Assembly: GCA_002281575.1 (NCBI GenBank)
Contig: NCGN01000001.1
Coordinates: 248,001 to 312,000, forward strand
Length of the DNA: 64,000 bases
Reading direction: 5' to 3'
Source: Sphingobacteriia bacterium 28-36-52
Lineage (GTDB): Bacteria > Bacteroidota > Bacteroidia > Chitinophagales > Chitinophagaceae
In this document: positions 1-8,867 of the stretch, one piece after another
Position numbering within the stretch: the stretch's first letter is position 1
Layout: each line of letters opens with the position of its first letter
Program-made: the position numbers and the translations under genes
The notes under the pieces: model-generated
The model's database searches: none
What the model was told of the DNA's origin: nothing
What the model saw: only the letters and a program-made list of their open reading frames with translations

Positions 1-2
1 GA

Positions 3-2807
3 GGGTTAGTATATGAATTAGACTCAACAGAAAAAAGCATCAAAGAATCTTTTGAAATCTCTACCAAAGTAATAGTTGGTGGAGTAGTGCTACTAATAGT
101 TATTGTATTAATTCTAGTGAATGCTGTTGTAGCTACCTTAAAAAGTAGATTCAGGTCTGAGCGAAGGTTAAAAGACACAGTGGTGAAAATGGAAGAGATT
201 AATTTACTTGCTGCAGAGAAAAATAAATTATTAGAAGGGGTTAGTTATATTAATGACCATATTCAAAAATCATATTCTCTTGAAACACTTTCGAATAATG
301 TCATTAGATCTGTTGTAGGATATTTAGAAGTTCCAGCTGGTGTAATTTATATTAAAGATGAAATTGCTGATTTCCTAGAAATGACAGCGGGGGTTGCCAT
401 TTCTTCAGATGCTAAAATTGGATTTAAACTTGGGGAAGGTATAATCGGCAATGCTGCTTTGCAAAAAAAAGCTGTTAGTATTTCAGATGTACCACCTGAC
501 TATTGGCATGTTGAAACCTCATTAGGTGATATGACCGGTAGGGGTGAAATATTATGTATGCCGCTTTGGTTAGACAATGATTTAAAGGGATTAATTGAGT
601 TGGGGATTTTTGGAACATTCTCGGCTCACCAAAAAAACCTACTCGAAAATATTTCCCACAATGTTGCTTCAGCCATTCAAGCTCAGCAAGCTAGAGCAAA
701 AATAAATACCCTTTTAGCCGAAGTGCAAGAGCACAAAGAAAGCCTAGTAAATCAACAAGAAGAATTAAGACATACCAACAATGAATTAAGTAGACAAGCG
801 CACGAATTGCAAGAAACCAGTAAATACAAATCTGAGTTTTTAGCAAATATGTCTCACGAATTAAGAACACCGCTTAATAGCGTGCTAATTTTGGCAAAAT
901 TATTATCTGATAATAATCCAAAAAATCTGACCCCTAAGCAAATTGAATATGCTTCAATTATTCACAGATCAGGTACAGACTTATTAAAGTTAATTAATGA
1001 TATTCTAGACCTATCTAAAATAGAAGCTGGTAAAATTGAACTCACTGTTGAAGACATTAAACCAGAAACTATAGCCACAGATTTACAACAGATGTTTAGT
1101 GTAGTAGCTTCACAAAAAAACATTCAATTTAATATTGTTCAAGATTCATCTATTCCTACATCTATTAGAACTGATATTCAGCGTTTAGAACAAATTATCA
1201 AAAACCTATTATCGAATGCATTCAAGTTTACTCCAGAAGGTGGAAAAGTAACGGTTGGATTTAAGCGTATTGAAAATGTTTTCCCTAAAAAAATAAGTAT
1301 TTCCGTAAAAGACAGCGGCATTGGAATTTCAGCAGAAAAACAACAATTGATTTTCGAAGCCTTTCAACAGGCAGATGGTTCAACAAGTAGAAAATATGGC
1401 GGCACTGGCTTGGGCTTATCAATTAGTAAAGAATTAGCCAAACTATTGGGGGGCGAAATTTCGGTACATAGTATTGAAGGAGAAGGCAGTGTTTTTAGTT
1501 TAATTATTCCTGAAGAAACTAACAATACAACTGAAGTAGTTAAAGAGGCTTTACAAACCAGTGCTGCACCTTCTTTAACTAATATTGAAGAACAAGATAA
1601 AGTTTTAGACGACAGAAATAATATAACTGATGAAGATGAAGTGGTACTAATTATTGAAGACGATGTCAATTTTGCTACCATTGTTAGAGACTTTGCTAGA
1701 AATAAAAAATTTAAAACAATAGTAGCACTACAAGGAGACGAAGGTTTATTGTATGCAAAAAGATATGCTTTAAATGCTATTATTCTAGACGTGCAATTAC
1801 CTGTTTTAGATGGATGGTCTTTACTTAAAATTTTAAAAGAAGATAAAGACACAAAACATATTCCAGTTCATATAATATCTGCTTTTGACGACAAAAGATT
1901 TAATGATGGTGGAGCATTGGCTTATGTTAAAAAACCAATCAATTTAGAGGGATTGGATTTAGCATTTTCTAAAATAAGTCAATATTTGAAGCAAAATTTT
2001 AAGACTGTTTTACTTATCTCAGCTGATAATTTTAAGGACAAAAAACTTCAACAACTATTTCAACAAAAATATAAAGAGGTCTCGTTCATTACAACTTCAT
2101 CAATAGAAGATGGCAAATTAAAGGCAAATAATATTCATTTTGATTGTATAATAGCTGATTTAGGAGATGACACAAGTGATGGAATCAAATTAATGCAAGA
2201 TTGGAAGCCTCAATTAATTGAACAAAAAATTCCCGTAATACTATTAATTAACAATAATATTTCTGGAGAGGATGAAATAAGATTAAAAACTATTTCTGAA
2301 ACTGTAGTAAGAAATACTGCATCTGCAACTACTAAGTTAATTGATGAAATTGAACAATTTTTATACAAACTAAAACAGAATGAAAGTCAATCCGGTAACG
2401 ATTCTCAACATCCAAAAAATTTAATCAACAACTTAGATGGAAAGAAAATATTAATTGTTGACGATGATATGCGTAATGTATATGCGCTAAGTACCGCTTT
2501 AGAATCAGAACTAGCAGAAGTAATAAGTGCAGCAGATGGCAAGGAGTCTCTTGAAATGCTTAAGTTAAACCCAGATACAGAACTGGTTTTAATGGATATT
2601 ATGATGCCTGAAATGGATGGATATGAAGCTATGCAACATATTAGAAAAACACTAAAGCTGAATCAACTGCCCATTATTGCATTAACAGCAAAAGCCATGG
2701 CAGGAGATAGGGAAAAATGTATTGCCTCAGGTGCTTCCGATTATATAACCAAACCTGTAGACATTCAAAAATTACTGACTTTAATTAAAATCTGGTTATC
2801 AAAATAA
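3..2807 (+). CDS. Hybrid sensor histidine kinase with three receiver modules, 5' end outside the window
   Basis: The frame is open from base 3, so the gene begins before the window. The first in-frame start, GTG at 87, lies inside a hydrophobic stretch (about bases 66-125) that reads as a membrane helix, so it is unlikely to be the true start. Counting from that GTG: a GAF-like domain about 50-200, coiled coil 205-250, HisKA with phospho-acceptor His257 in SHELRTP, HATPase with N-box near 372-377, DSGIGI at 409 and GTGLGL at 439, receiver 1 about 518-635 (Asp568), a degenerate receiver about 640-760 (Asp691, weak flanks), and receiver 3 about 786-905 (Asp837, Lys889). It should be a membrane-anchored phosphorelay kinase with an unknown signal. 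Only 21 bases separate it from the next gene, a receiver-kinase, so the two are probably co-transcribed and may exchange phosphate. Confidence 0.93.
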   Translation, partial: GLVYELDSTEKSIKESFEISTKVIVGGVVLLIVIVLILVNAVVATLKSRFRSERRLKDTVVKMEEINLLAAEKNKLLEGVSYINDHIQKSYSLETLSNNVIRSVVGYLEVPAGVIYIKDEIADFLEMTAGVAISSDAKIGFKLGEGIIGNAALQKKAVSISDVPPDYWHVETSLGDMTGRGEILCMPLWLDNDLKGLIELGIFGTFSAHQKNLLENISHNVASAIQAQQARAKINTLLAEVQEHKESLVNQQEELRHTNNELSRQAHELQETSKYKSEFLANMSHELRTPLNSVLILAKLLSDNNPKNLTPKQIEYASIIHRSGTDLLKLINDILDLSKIEAGKIELTVEDIKPETIATDLQQMFSVVASQKNIQFNIVQDSSIPTSIRTDIQRLEQIIKNLLSNAFKFTPEGGKVTVGFKRIENVFPKKISISVKDSGIGISAEKQQLIFEAFQQADGSTSRKYGGTGLGLSISKELAKLLGGEISVHSIEGEGSVFSLIIPEETNNTTEVVKEALQTSAAPSLTNIEEQDKVLDDRNNITDEDEVVLIIEDDVNFATIVRDFARNKKFKTIVALQGDEGLLYAKRYALNAIILDVQLPVLDGWSLLKILKEDKDTKHIPVHIISAFDDKRFNDGGALAYVKKPINLEGLDLAFSKISQYLKQNFKTVLLISADNFKDKKLQQLFQQKYKEVSFITTSSIEDGKLKANNIHFDCIIADLGDDTSDGIKLMQDWKPQLIEQKIPVILLINNNISGEDEIRLKTISETVVRNTASATTKLIDEIEQFLYKLKQNESQSGNDSQHPKNLINNLDGKKILIVDDDMRNVYALSTALESELAEVISAADGKESLEMLKLNPDTELVLMDIMMPEMDGYEAMQHIRKTLKLNQLPIIALTAKAMAGDREKCIASGASDYITKPVDIQKLLTLIKIWLSK

Positions 2808-2828
2808 GTTTGATACAATTAGAACTAT

Positions 2829-3938
2829 ATGGAACAATTAAATAGCAATGAGCATTTTCTTATTTTGTTAGTAGACGATCGTCCAGAGAATCTTATTGCC
2901 CTTGAAGAAATCTTAGAAAAGCCAGGTCGAAGTTTCATTAAAGCAAATTCGGGCAATGAAGCATTAAAATTGGCACTCAAATACGAAGACATTGGATTGG
3001 TATTATTAGACGTTCAAATGCCCGACATGGATGGATTCGAAGTTGCAAGAATGCTTAAATTAAATAAAAGAACGCAGCACTTGTCGGTCATTTTTGTAAC
3101 TGCAATTAGTAAAGAAGAAAAATTTGTATTGAAAGGATTTGATGAAGGAGCTGTTGACTATTTGCAAAAGCCATTGGATATTAATATTACACGGGCAAAA
3201 GTAAATGTTTTTGAAAGACTCTATTTTGCACAACAAAAACTAAAAAATAGTTTACTAGAAATTGAACTGGTAAACAAACAATTAGAAAGATTTGTCTTCA
3301 TTGTATCCCATGATTTAAAATCGCCTATAGCAACAATTGCTATGTTAGCAGATATGATGCAAAAAGATGAAGTTGTTAAAAACGAACCTGAATTATTAGA
3401 AAACACAAGCATTATATACAGTGCTGCAAGTAAGCTCACTGGCATGATTGAATCTATTTTAGATTATTCCAGAAAAAGCCTTAGTGAACAAACTATTGAA
3501 GAAGTTGACAGCTTTAAATTAGTAAATGAAATTATTCAAATGTTGGTATTACCTCAAAGAATTAATATCACAATAGACGCTAACTTACCAAAGCTCAAAA
3601 CAAGAAAAATAAAATTGCAACAGGTTTTTCAAAATTTAATTACCAATGCTGTTAAATATAACAATAAACCAAACCCAGAAATACAAGTTGGAGTTTATGC
3701 AACAACCAATGAGTTTTATGAGTTCTATGTTAAAGACAATGGACAAGGAATTTCAAAAAAAGACCATAGCAAAATTTTTAAACTATTCGAAATAACCGAC
3801 AATAAATCATCGGGTGAGTCTAGCACTGGGGTTGGATTGAACTTGTTAAAAATGCTGGTTGAAGAACAAGGTGGTAAAATTAGGGTTGAAAGTAGTCCAG
3901 AAATGGGAAGCACTTTCTTTTTTGAATGGCGCAAATAA
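2829..3938 (+). CDS. Response-regulator/histidine kinase fusion
   Basis: This 369-residue soluble protein has an N-terminal receiver (about 10-125) with phospho-acceptor Asp61 in LLDVQMPDMDG and Lys114 in QKP. A short coiled linker follows, then a HisKA domain with His161 in SHDLKSP. The HATPase has Asn273 in the N-box, DNGQGI at 303 and GVGLNL at 334. There is no membrane segment and no DNA-binding domain, so it works as a cytosolic relay that accepts phosphate and can autophosphorylate. It follows the hybrid kinase by 21 bases and is probably in the same operon. Its stop lies 4 bases from the stop of the convergent nhaA gene. The output partner is not visible here. Confidence 0.92.
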   Translation: MEQLNSNEHFLILLVDDRPENLIALEEILEKPGRSFIKANSGNEALKLALKYEDIGLVLLDVQMPDMDGFEVARMLKLNKRTQHLSVIFVTAISKEEKFVLKGFDEGAVDYLQKPLDINITRAKVNVFERLYFAQQKLKNSLLEIELVNKQLERFVFIVSHDLKSPIATIAMLADMMQKDEVVKNEPELLENTSIIYSAASKLTGMIESILDYSRKSLSEQTIEEVDSFKLVNEIIQMLVLPQRINITIDANLPKLKTRKIKLQQVFQNLITNAVKYNNKPNPEIQVGVYATTNEFYEFYVKDNGQGISKKDHSKIFKLFEITDNKSSGESSTGVGLNLLKMLVEEQGGKIRVESSPEMGSTFFFEWRK

Positions 3939-3942
3939 TTGC

Positions 3943-5121
3943 TTATTTCTTTGCTGCCAACCACAAGTAACCAACTATCATAGAAAACACAGAACTAACC
4001 AATACAGCTATTTTTGCGATGTCTTGTACAATATGGTCACTAAATGCCAACATAGAAATAAATATACTCATAGTAAAACCTATGCCAGCTAAAATACCTG
4101 CTCCAATTAATTGATGCCAATTTGTTTGTGAAGGAAGATTCGCCCACTTTCGTTTAATCATCCAATAACAGGCCAAACAAATTCCGAGTGGTTTACCAAA
4201 GAATAAACCAGCCATAATCCCCCAGGAAAAAGAATTGTTTAATGCAGCTAATCCTTCTTCAGGAAATACAATAGCCGTATTAGCTAATGCAAATAAAGGC
4301 ATGATGATAAAGTAAACAGGTGTATGAAAACTTATTTCTAATTCTGCTAGTTTTTTAACAGGTATAGTAAAAGCAAATAATACACCTGCTACAGTTGCGT
4401 GAATACCAGAATTAAACATGGTGTACCAGAGTGCCAATCCTAAAACCCATGTATACCAACCCAATTTCGATCTATTTTTTTTAAGTGCTAAAAGTGTTAA
4501 CATAATTAATGCACTTAATAATAAATACATCAACTTCAATTGACCACCATAGAACAAAGCAATGACTACAATAGCCCCCAAATCATCTATTATAGCTAAT
4601 GCTGTAATAAAGATTTTAAGTGCAACAGGAACCCGATTTCCCAATAATGAAGCTATACCTAATGTAAATGCGATATCGGTAGCCATAGGAATAGCCCAAC
4701 CATTCATGTATGTTGTTCCTCTACTAAACTGACTATAAATTAAAGCTGGAATTAGCATACCACCAATGGCTGCAACTACAGGTAGAATTGATTGTTTAAT
4801 GGATGCTAGTTCTCCAGTTACTAATTCTCTTTTAATTTCCATACCCGCTATAAAAAAGAATGCGGCCATGAATAAATCATTAATGATGACTAAAATTGAA
4901 TTGGGCAAATGAAATATGCCCCAATCAAAAACATGATGGTCTGTTCCGTCTATACTCCAATGAAATAATGAAATATAACTACTAGAAATACTATTAATGT
5001 TTGCCAATAAAATAGATAAAGCGGTAGCAAGCAATAAAACTATTCCAATAGATTTACTATCATGAATAAATGTAATCAATGGATCAATAAAGACTTTTTT
5101 TACCATTTTTCTTGCTGCCAT
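3943..5121 (-). CDS. nhaA: Na+/H+ antiporter NhaA
   Basis: The 392-residue inner-membrane protein has about twelve hydrophobic segments and the normal NhaA length. The ion-binding signature is intact: Asp149 in MATDIAF and the Asp179-Asp180 pair in IIDDLGAI match the cation-binding aspartates of the family. It exchanges cytosolic sodium for external protons, supporting pH and salt homeostasis. The start lies 6 bases after the stop of the upstream OstA-like gene, so it is the last gene of a leftward operon with envelope genes. It is convergent with the kinase gene. Confidence 0.95.
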   Translation of the reverse strand: MAARKMVKKVFIDPLITFIHDSKSIGIVLLLATALSILLANINSISSSYISLFHWSIDGTDHHVFDWGIFHLPNSILVIINDLFMAAFFFIAGMEIKRELVTGELASIKQSILPVVAAIGGMLIPALIYSQFSRGTTYMNGWAIPMATDIAFTLGIASLLGNRVPVALKIFITALAIIDDLGAIVVIALFYGGQLKLMYLLLSALIMLTLLALKKNRSKLGWYTWVLGLALWYTMFNSGIHATVAGVLFAFTIPVKKLAELEISFHTPVYFIIMPLFALANTAIVFPEEGLAALNNSFSWGIMAGLFFGKPLGICLACYWMIKRKWANLPSQTNWHQLIGAGILAGIGFTMSIFISMLAFSDHIVQDIAKIAVLVSSVFSMIVGYLWLAAKK

Positions 5122-5127
5122 TTTATC

Positions 5128-6774
5128 TTATTTAAAAGTCAATAATTCGTATTTAGATTTGGGTCGTAAAGCATCATGCCATTTAAAGCCTCTGATTTTT
5201 AATTCATCATGATTTGTTAATCTCATTGGAAAAGTAGTGCCGTCTAGATTTCTCAAAAAGACCACTTTTTGAGGCTTACTGTCTTCAAAAAACACATCAA
5301 TAATATCTGCAGTTGATTTATTTACTCCTATAAAGCTTTTGTCTTCATCGGTTGCATAATAAACATTTTCTGCATTCCCTTTTGCTCGCATAGAATTAAT
5401 TTTCCCATCTATAAACAATGCATTCAATGTGGTACCTCTTAATTGATTAAAGTAATTAGAGCTATCTACTCTATTAATAGCCATGCTGTTTTCAAATACA
5501 TATAATCGTTCTGGCTTTTTATTCTGGATATACAAATAAATTGTATCCCCTGAAATTTGATTTTCCTGCGCCCAAACTATGGGCTTTTTAAATAATCTAA
5601 ATACTGAATCTTTTAAAGAATAGAATAAGCTATCCCCAACTGCTTGTAACGAATCTGAAAATACTTTTACGTTGTAATATGCTTCAAAAAATTTATCTGA
5701 ACTGTCCTCTGCTTCTTTATCGGAATGAACTATTTTATTAACCAAAGTATCGTTTGCCGATTGATCTCTTATTTGAGGAACCAATCTTGTTTTAGTTAAA
5801 TCAGATAATTTGGCCGAATAGAGGGTGTCTGCAGTTATATATATGGTATCAACACCTTGTTTAATTAATAACAATGGTTTCTGGGTTGCCACCATTGAGT
5901 TTGTTTTTTTATTGGTTCTGATATTATTTGCAATCATATCAAAGCCCTGAGCAGTGTCTTTACTTCTATACACAGCATTCCCCCTAAATTCACCTAAACC
6001 AGTTGAATCATCAAATGCCATTTCGTCTGCAGTAAAAATTGCAGCACTATCTTCAATTACTGAACGCTTGTACAATTCGGCTTTTTTATTCTTCATATCA
6101 TAGAAGCCTTCCCTTGTTTTTATTGTCCGCTTGTCTTTAATATTGTAAACCACAGTAGGAGAAGTGAATGTCGCAATTTCCGTACCAGTATTGTATTGTA
6201 ATGTATCTCCTGTGATTTTATTGTCCGGATCAATCATTACTACTTTTTGCTTAAATATAACATCTCTTGTATCGCCGTAGTAGTAACCCTCTTGGCTGGT
6301 TAAAGTAGACTTCTTATTTACGAGTTTACCCCCTTTCAAATAAGTTCCAATTTTTACGGTTGCATCATATTCCAACTCTTCGGTAGTGAGTACTCCTTTA
6401 CCATCTGTTAATCGAACTTTTTTCTGAAGAAAAGCTTTTTTTTCTTTACCTAAATAACGAAGATATTGTGCATAGGTGTGTATACTGTCAGCGTCATTAA
6501 TATGAACATTTCCAAATGCTTCTAAAATATTTAACTGTCTATTTAAAACAGCACTATCTGCATAAAAAATGACATTGTCTTGTTGCACTTTAACTTTCCC
6601 AACTAAAGACACAAATTCATTTAGTGAATCTATTTTTTGATAATTATATTTATCTGCATATAAAATATCAATTCTTTTTCCCTCTGGGCTTGTAGTATCT
6701 GTTGGGAGTCTTTGCGCGAAGGAAAAACCAAAAGCAAAACTAAATAGAACCAGTAATATAAATCTGCTAGTCAT
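5128..6774 (-). CDS. OstA-like periplasmic protein (LptA/LptC-type LPS transport)
   Basis: The 548-residue protein starts with a clear signal peptide (hydrophobic 4-20, cleavage near SFAQ). The rest is built of repeated short beta strands such as GNVHINDADS and GNAVYRSKD, which fit the OstA/LptA jellyroll fold that carries lipopolysaccharide across the periplasm. It is much longer than Proteobacterial LptA (about 180), which is usual for the Bacteroidota OstA-like proteins. It sits 8 bases after the MCE gene and 6 before nhaA. The outer-membrane partner lptD is nearby on the other strand, which strengthens the role. The exact assignment as LptA or LptC is not settled by sequence alone. Confidence 0.82.
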   Translation of the reverse strand: MTSRFILLVLFSFAFGFSFAQRLPTDTTSPEGKRIDILYADKYNYQKIDSLNEFVSLVGKVKVQQDNVIFYADSAVLNRQLNILEAFGNVHINDADSIHTYAQYLRYLGKEKKAFLQKKVRLTDGKGVLTTEELEYDATVKIGTYLKGGKLVNKKSTLTSQEGYYYGDTRDVIFKQKVVMIDPDNKITGDTLQYNTGTEIATFTSPTVVYNIKDKRTIKTREGFYDMKNKKAELYKRSVIEDSAAIFTADEMAFDDSTGLGEFRGNAVYRSKDTAQGFDMIANNIRTNKKTNSMVATQKPLLLIKQGVDTIYITADTLYSAKLSDLTKTRLVPQIRDQSANDTLVNKIVHSDKEAEDSSDKFFEAYYNVKVFSDSLQAVGDSLFYSLKDSVFRLFKKPIVWAQENQISGDTIYLYIQNKKPERLYVFENSMAINRVDSSNYFNQLRGTTLNALFIDGKINSMRAKGNAENVYYATDEDKSFIGVNKSTADIIDVFFEDSKPQKVVFLRNLDGTTFPMRLTNHDELKIRGFKWHDALRPKSKYELLTFK

Positions 6775-6782
6775 TTATTGAT

Positions 6783-7781
6783 TTATTTTACTGAATCAGC
6801 CAAAGGAGCCATTAATGGCCCAGACTTATCTTTTTTCCCGAAAACCGAAATATTTACATATCGTTTAGGATGAACCCTTAAATCGTCGACCAAAATATTG
6901 GCACTTCTAATGGTATTATTTAGGTTATTGAAAAGCGTTTGATCATTAATTAATTTACCAAGACTTCCATCGGAAGAATTGACTTTATCAACCAGTTTGC
7001 TTAAATTTCCTATGGCCAATTTTAACTGATCTACTGATCCTGCCAAGTCTGCTTTTGCAAAATTCTCTGAAGTTTTAGTTACGTTTGTAAGCGTTTGAGA
7101 GATTTTATCGTTGTTGTCACTTAAATTCTTAGTAAACTTATTTACATTATTCATACTCTGTGCAACAACACCGGTTTGTTGATTCAACATTTGTTGTAAT
7201 GAGGCCGAAGAAACGACCAAACTTTCTGTAGTTTTATTTACGTTGGCAATTACTGCTTGTAAATTATTTTTAGTTTGAGGATCAAAAACCGAATTGATAT
7301 TTTTTAATACCACATCTAAAGTGGCAATAGTTTTTTCTAATTGCGCTGTTACTGGGCCTAATTTGTCCATTACTCCACTCAATAACCCCTTGCTTTCTGC
7401 GGTTTGCAAAGTATCCCCTTGTTGTAAAAAGGTTTTACTATTTCCCAACCTAATTTCAATGCTAGGGGTACCTAATGGGTTTTCATTAATAACTGCAATA
7501 GAATTTGTTGGTATATCGTATACATCGGTCAACTTGATTGCAACAATTAAAGACTGAAGGGTAGGGTCTGCATTTTCAATATCTGCAACAGCTCCAACTT
7601 GAAATCCGTTAACGTATACAGGATTTGATATTTTTACCCCTTTGGTGTCTGTATATTTAGCATATAGGTAGTTTCCAGTCTTCAAAAGGGTTTTACCCTT
7701 TAAAAAATTAAAGCTTAGAATAAGTAAAGTAATAGCCACTGCAGTAAGGGCACCTACTTTTGTTTCGTTCGATACAGTCAT
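6783..7781 (-). CDS. MCE/MlaD-family lipid-transport protein
   Basis: The 332-residue protein has one N-terminal membrane anchor (about 9-27) followed by an MCE domain (about 38-115) with the typical YVNGFQVGAV and NENPLGTPSIEIRLG strands. A long Asn/Thr/Gln-rich helical region follows (about 135-290), likely a coiled coil that spans the periplasm. MCE proteins form hexameric rings that bind phospholipids for transport between the membranes. No MlaE/MlaF permease or ATPase genes are adjacent here. It lies between an amidase and the OstA-like gene, in a leftward envelope-biogenesis cluster. Confidence 0.88.
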   Translation of the reverse strand: MTVSNETKVGALTAVAITLLILSFNFLKGKTLLKTGNYLYAKYTDTKGVKISNPVYVNGFQVGAVADIENADPTLQSLIVAIKLTDVYDIPTNSIAVINENPLGTPSIEIRLGNSKTFLQQGDTLQTAESKGLLSGVMDKLGPVTAQLEKTIATLDVVLKNINSVFDPQTKNNLQAVIANVNKTTESLVVSSASLQQMLNQQTGVVAQSMNNVNKFTKNLSDNNDKISQTLTNVTKTSENFAKADLAGSVDQLKLAIGNLSKLVDKVNSSDGSLGKLINDQTLFNNLNNTIRSANILVDDLRVHPKRYVNISVFGKKDKSGPLMAPLADSVK

Positions 7782-7853
7782 TGATAAGACATTAATTGAG
7801 TCAAGAACAAATTTAAGGTACTTCCTTCGTTTAAAGAGTAATCGATTAAGCTA

Positions 7854-8795
7854 TTATCTGTTATTGCCTGACACAGAATTGGTCAATTGCTTTTCTAAAG
7901 AGTATTTGTAGCGTTTTACTGCCTTAATGATGACTTCACATATCTCTTTTTGACCTTCTTCACTATTTAAATAGTCTTCTTCCTCAGGATTAGAAATAAA
8001 TCCAGTTTCTACCAAAACAGCTGGCATGTTTACAGCATGTAAAACAAAAATACCCTCATTACGCTGTTTGGCTTCTCTACTAATTCTGCCAACTTTTTTA
8101 AATTCGTCTTCAATTGTTAGAGCTAAATCTGCACTTCGCTGAAAATAAGTTTGGGTTTTCATGCTCAATAGCATCATTTTAGCTGGGTCATTCTGCTCAA
8201 ATAACTTCATTTCTTGTTGGGTAGCACTGTCCATACTAAAATCATCTCCTTGGCTTAACGCCTTCATGCGGCCACTGGTTTTATTTACATTGTAAATAAA
8301 AGTCTCCGTTCCTTTAGCCGGATTGGGCAAATACCAGGTTCTATAATCCTTTACTTTTTTGGTATATTTTTTCCTTTTTTTACCCTTCCCTTTATAGGCA
8401 GTTACTGTTTTATAACCTACGAATTCAGTTTGTTTAATTGGCCTAGCGCTATTTACGTGAATACATAGAAATAAATCGCCCTTTGCTTGATTGGCTATTT
8501 CTGCTTTTCTTACAACATCATCGTACACATCTGTGGTTCTAGTCATAACCAATTCCACATCTGGAATTTCCTGACTCATCATTTTCTCTAACTTCAAGGA
8601 AATTGCTAAACACAAGTCTTTCTCCGTAGAATACTTTCCCTTGGCCCCCACATCGGTTCCGCCATGGCCAGCATCAATAATTATGCGCTTTAAAGGCTGT
8701 TTTTGTTGAGGTACAGGTTGCTTATCTGTAAAAGAGGTAAACAGTAGGAATGCAAAACTTAAAAGATAGAAAGCAGCAATATGTCTTTTAATCAT
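7854..8795 (-). CDS. N-acetylmuramoyl-L-alanine amidase (Amidase_3)
   Basis: The 313-residue protein has an N-terminal signal or membrane segment (about 5-22) and an Amidase_3 catalytic domain. Zinc-site residues are visible as His44 in IIDAGHGG, Glu58 and His113 in CIHVNS. The C-terminal VLVETGFISNPEE motif is also typical. It cleaves the amide bond between MurNAc and the stem peptide in the periplasm, usually for daughter-cell separation. A Lys-rich insertion near residues 130-150 (KGKGKKRKK) is unusual and may contact the cell wall or anionic lipids. The gene is divergent from lptD with a 72-base shared upstream region. Confidence 0.93.
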   Translation of the reverse strand: MIKRHIAAFYLLSFAFLLFTSFTDKQPVPQQKQPLKRIIIDAGHGGTDVGAKGKYSTEKDLCLAISLKLEKMMSQEIPDVELVMTRTTDVYDDVVRKAEIANQAKGDLFLCIHVNSARPIKQTEFVGYKTVTAYKGKGKKRKKYTKKVKDYRTWYLPNPAKGTETFIYNVNKTSGRMKALSQGDDFSMDSATQQEMKLFEQNDPAKMMLLSMKTQTYFQRSADLALTIEDEFKKVGRISREAKQRNEGIFVLHAVNMPAVLVETGFISNPEEEDYLNSEEGQKEICEVIIKAVKRYKYSLEKQLTNSVSGNNR

Positions 8796-8848
8796 ATCAT
8801 TTCATTAAGGAATCGGACCTAAAATTCTATTTACACGGTTTTAGACCT

Positions 8849-8856
8849 TAATTTTG
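8849..8856 (+). promoter_or_regulatory. Candidate Bacteroidota -7 box for lptD
   Basis: TAATTTTG matches the Bacteroidota TAnnTTTG -7 consensus and lies 11 bases before the lptD ATG. No good TTTG -33 element is seen at the normal spacing, so this is only a candidate. Confidence 0.35.
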
Positions 8857-8867
8857 TCTTCAGCACC

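Noticed and set aside
1364..1852. 162-residue frame opposite the hybrid kinase
   Set aside because: Antisense to conserved kinase domains, with no independent evidence.
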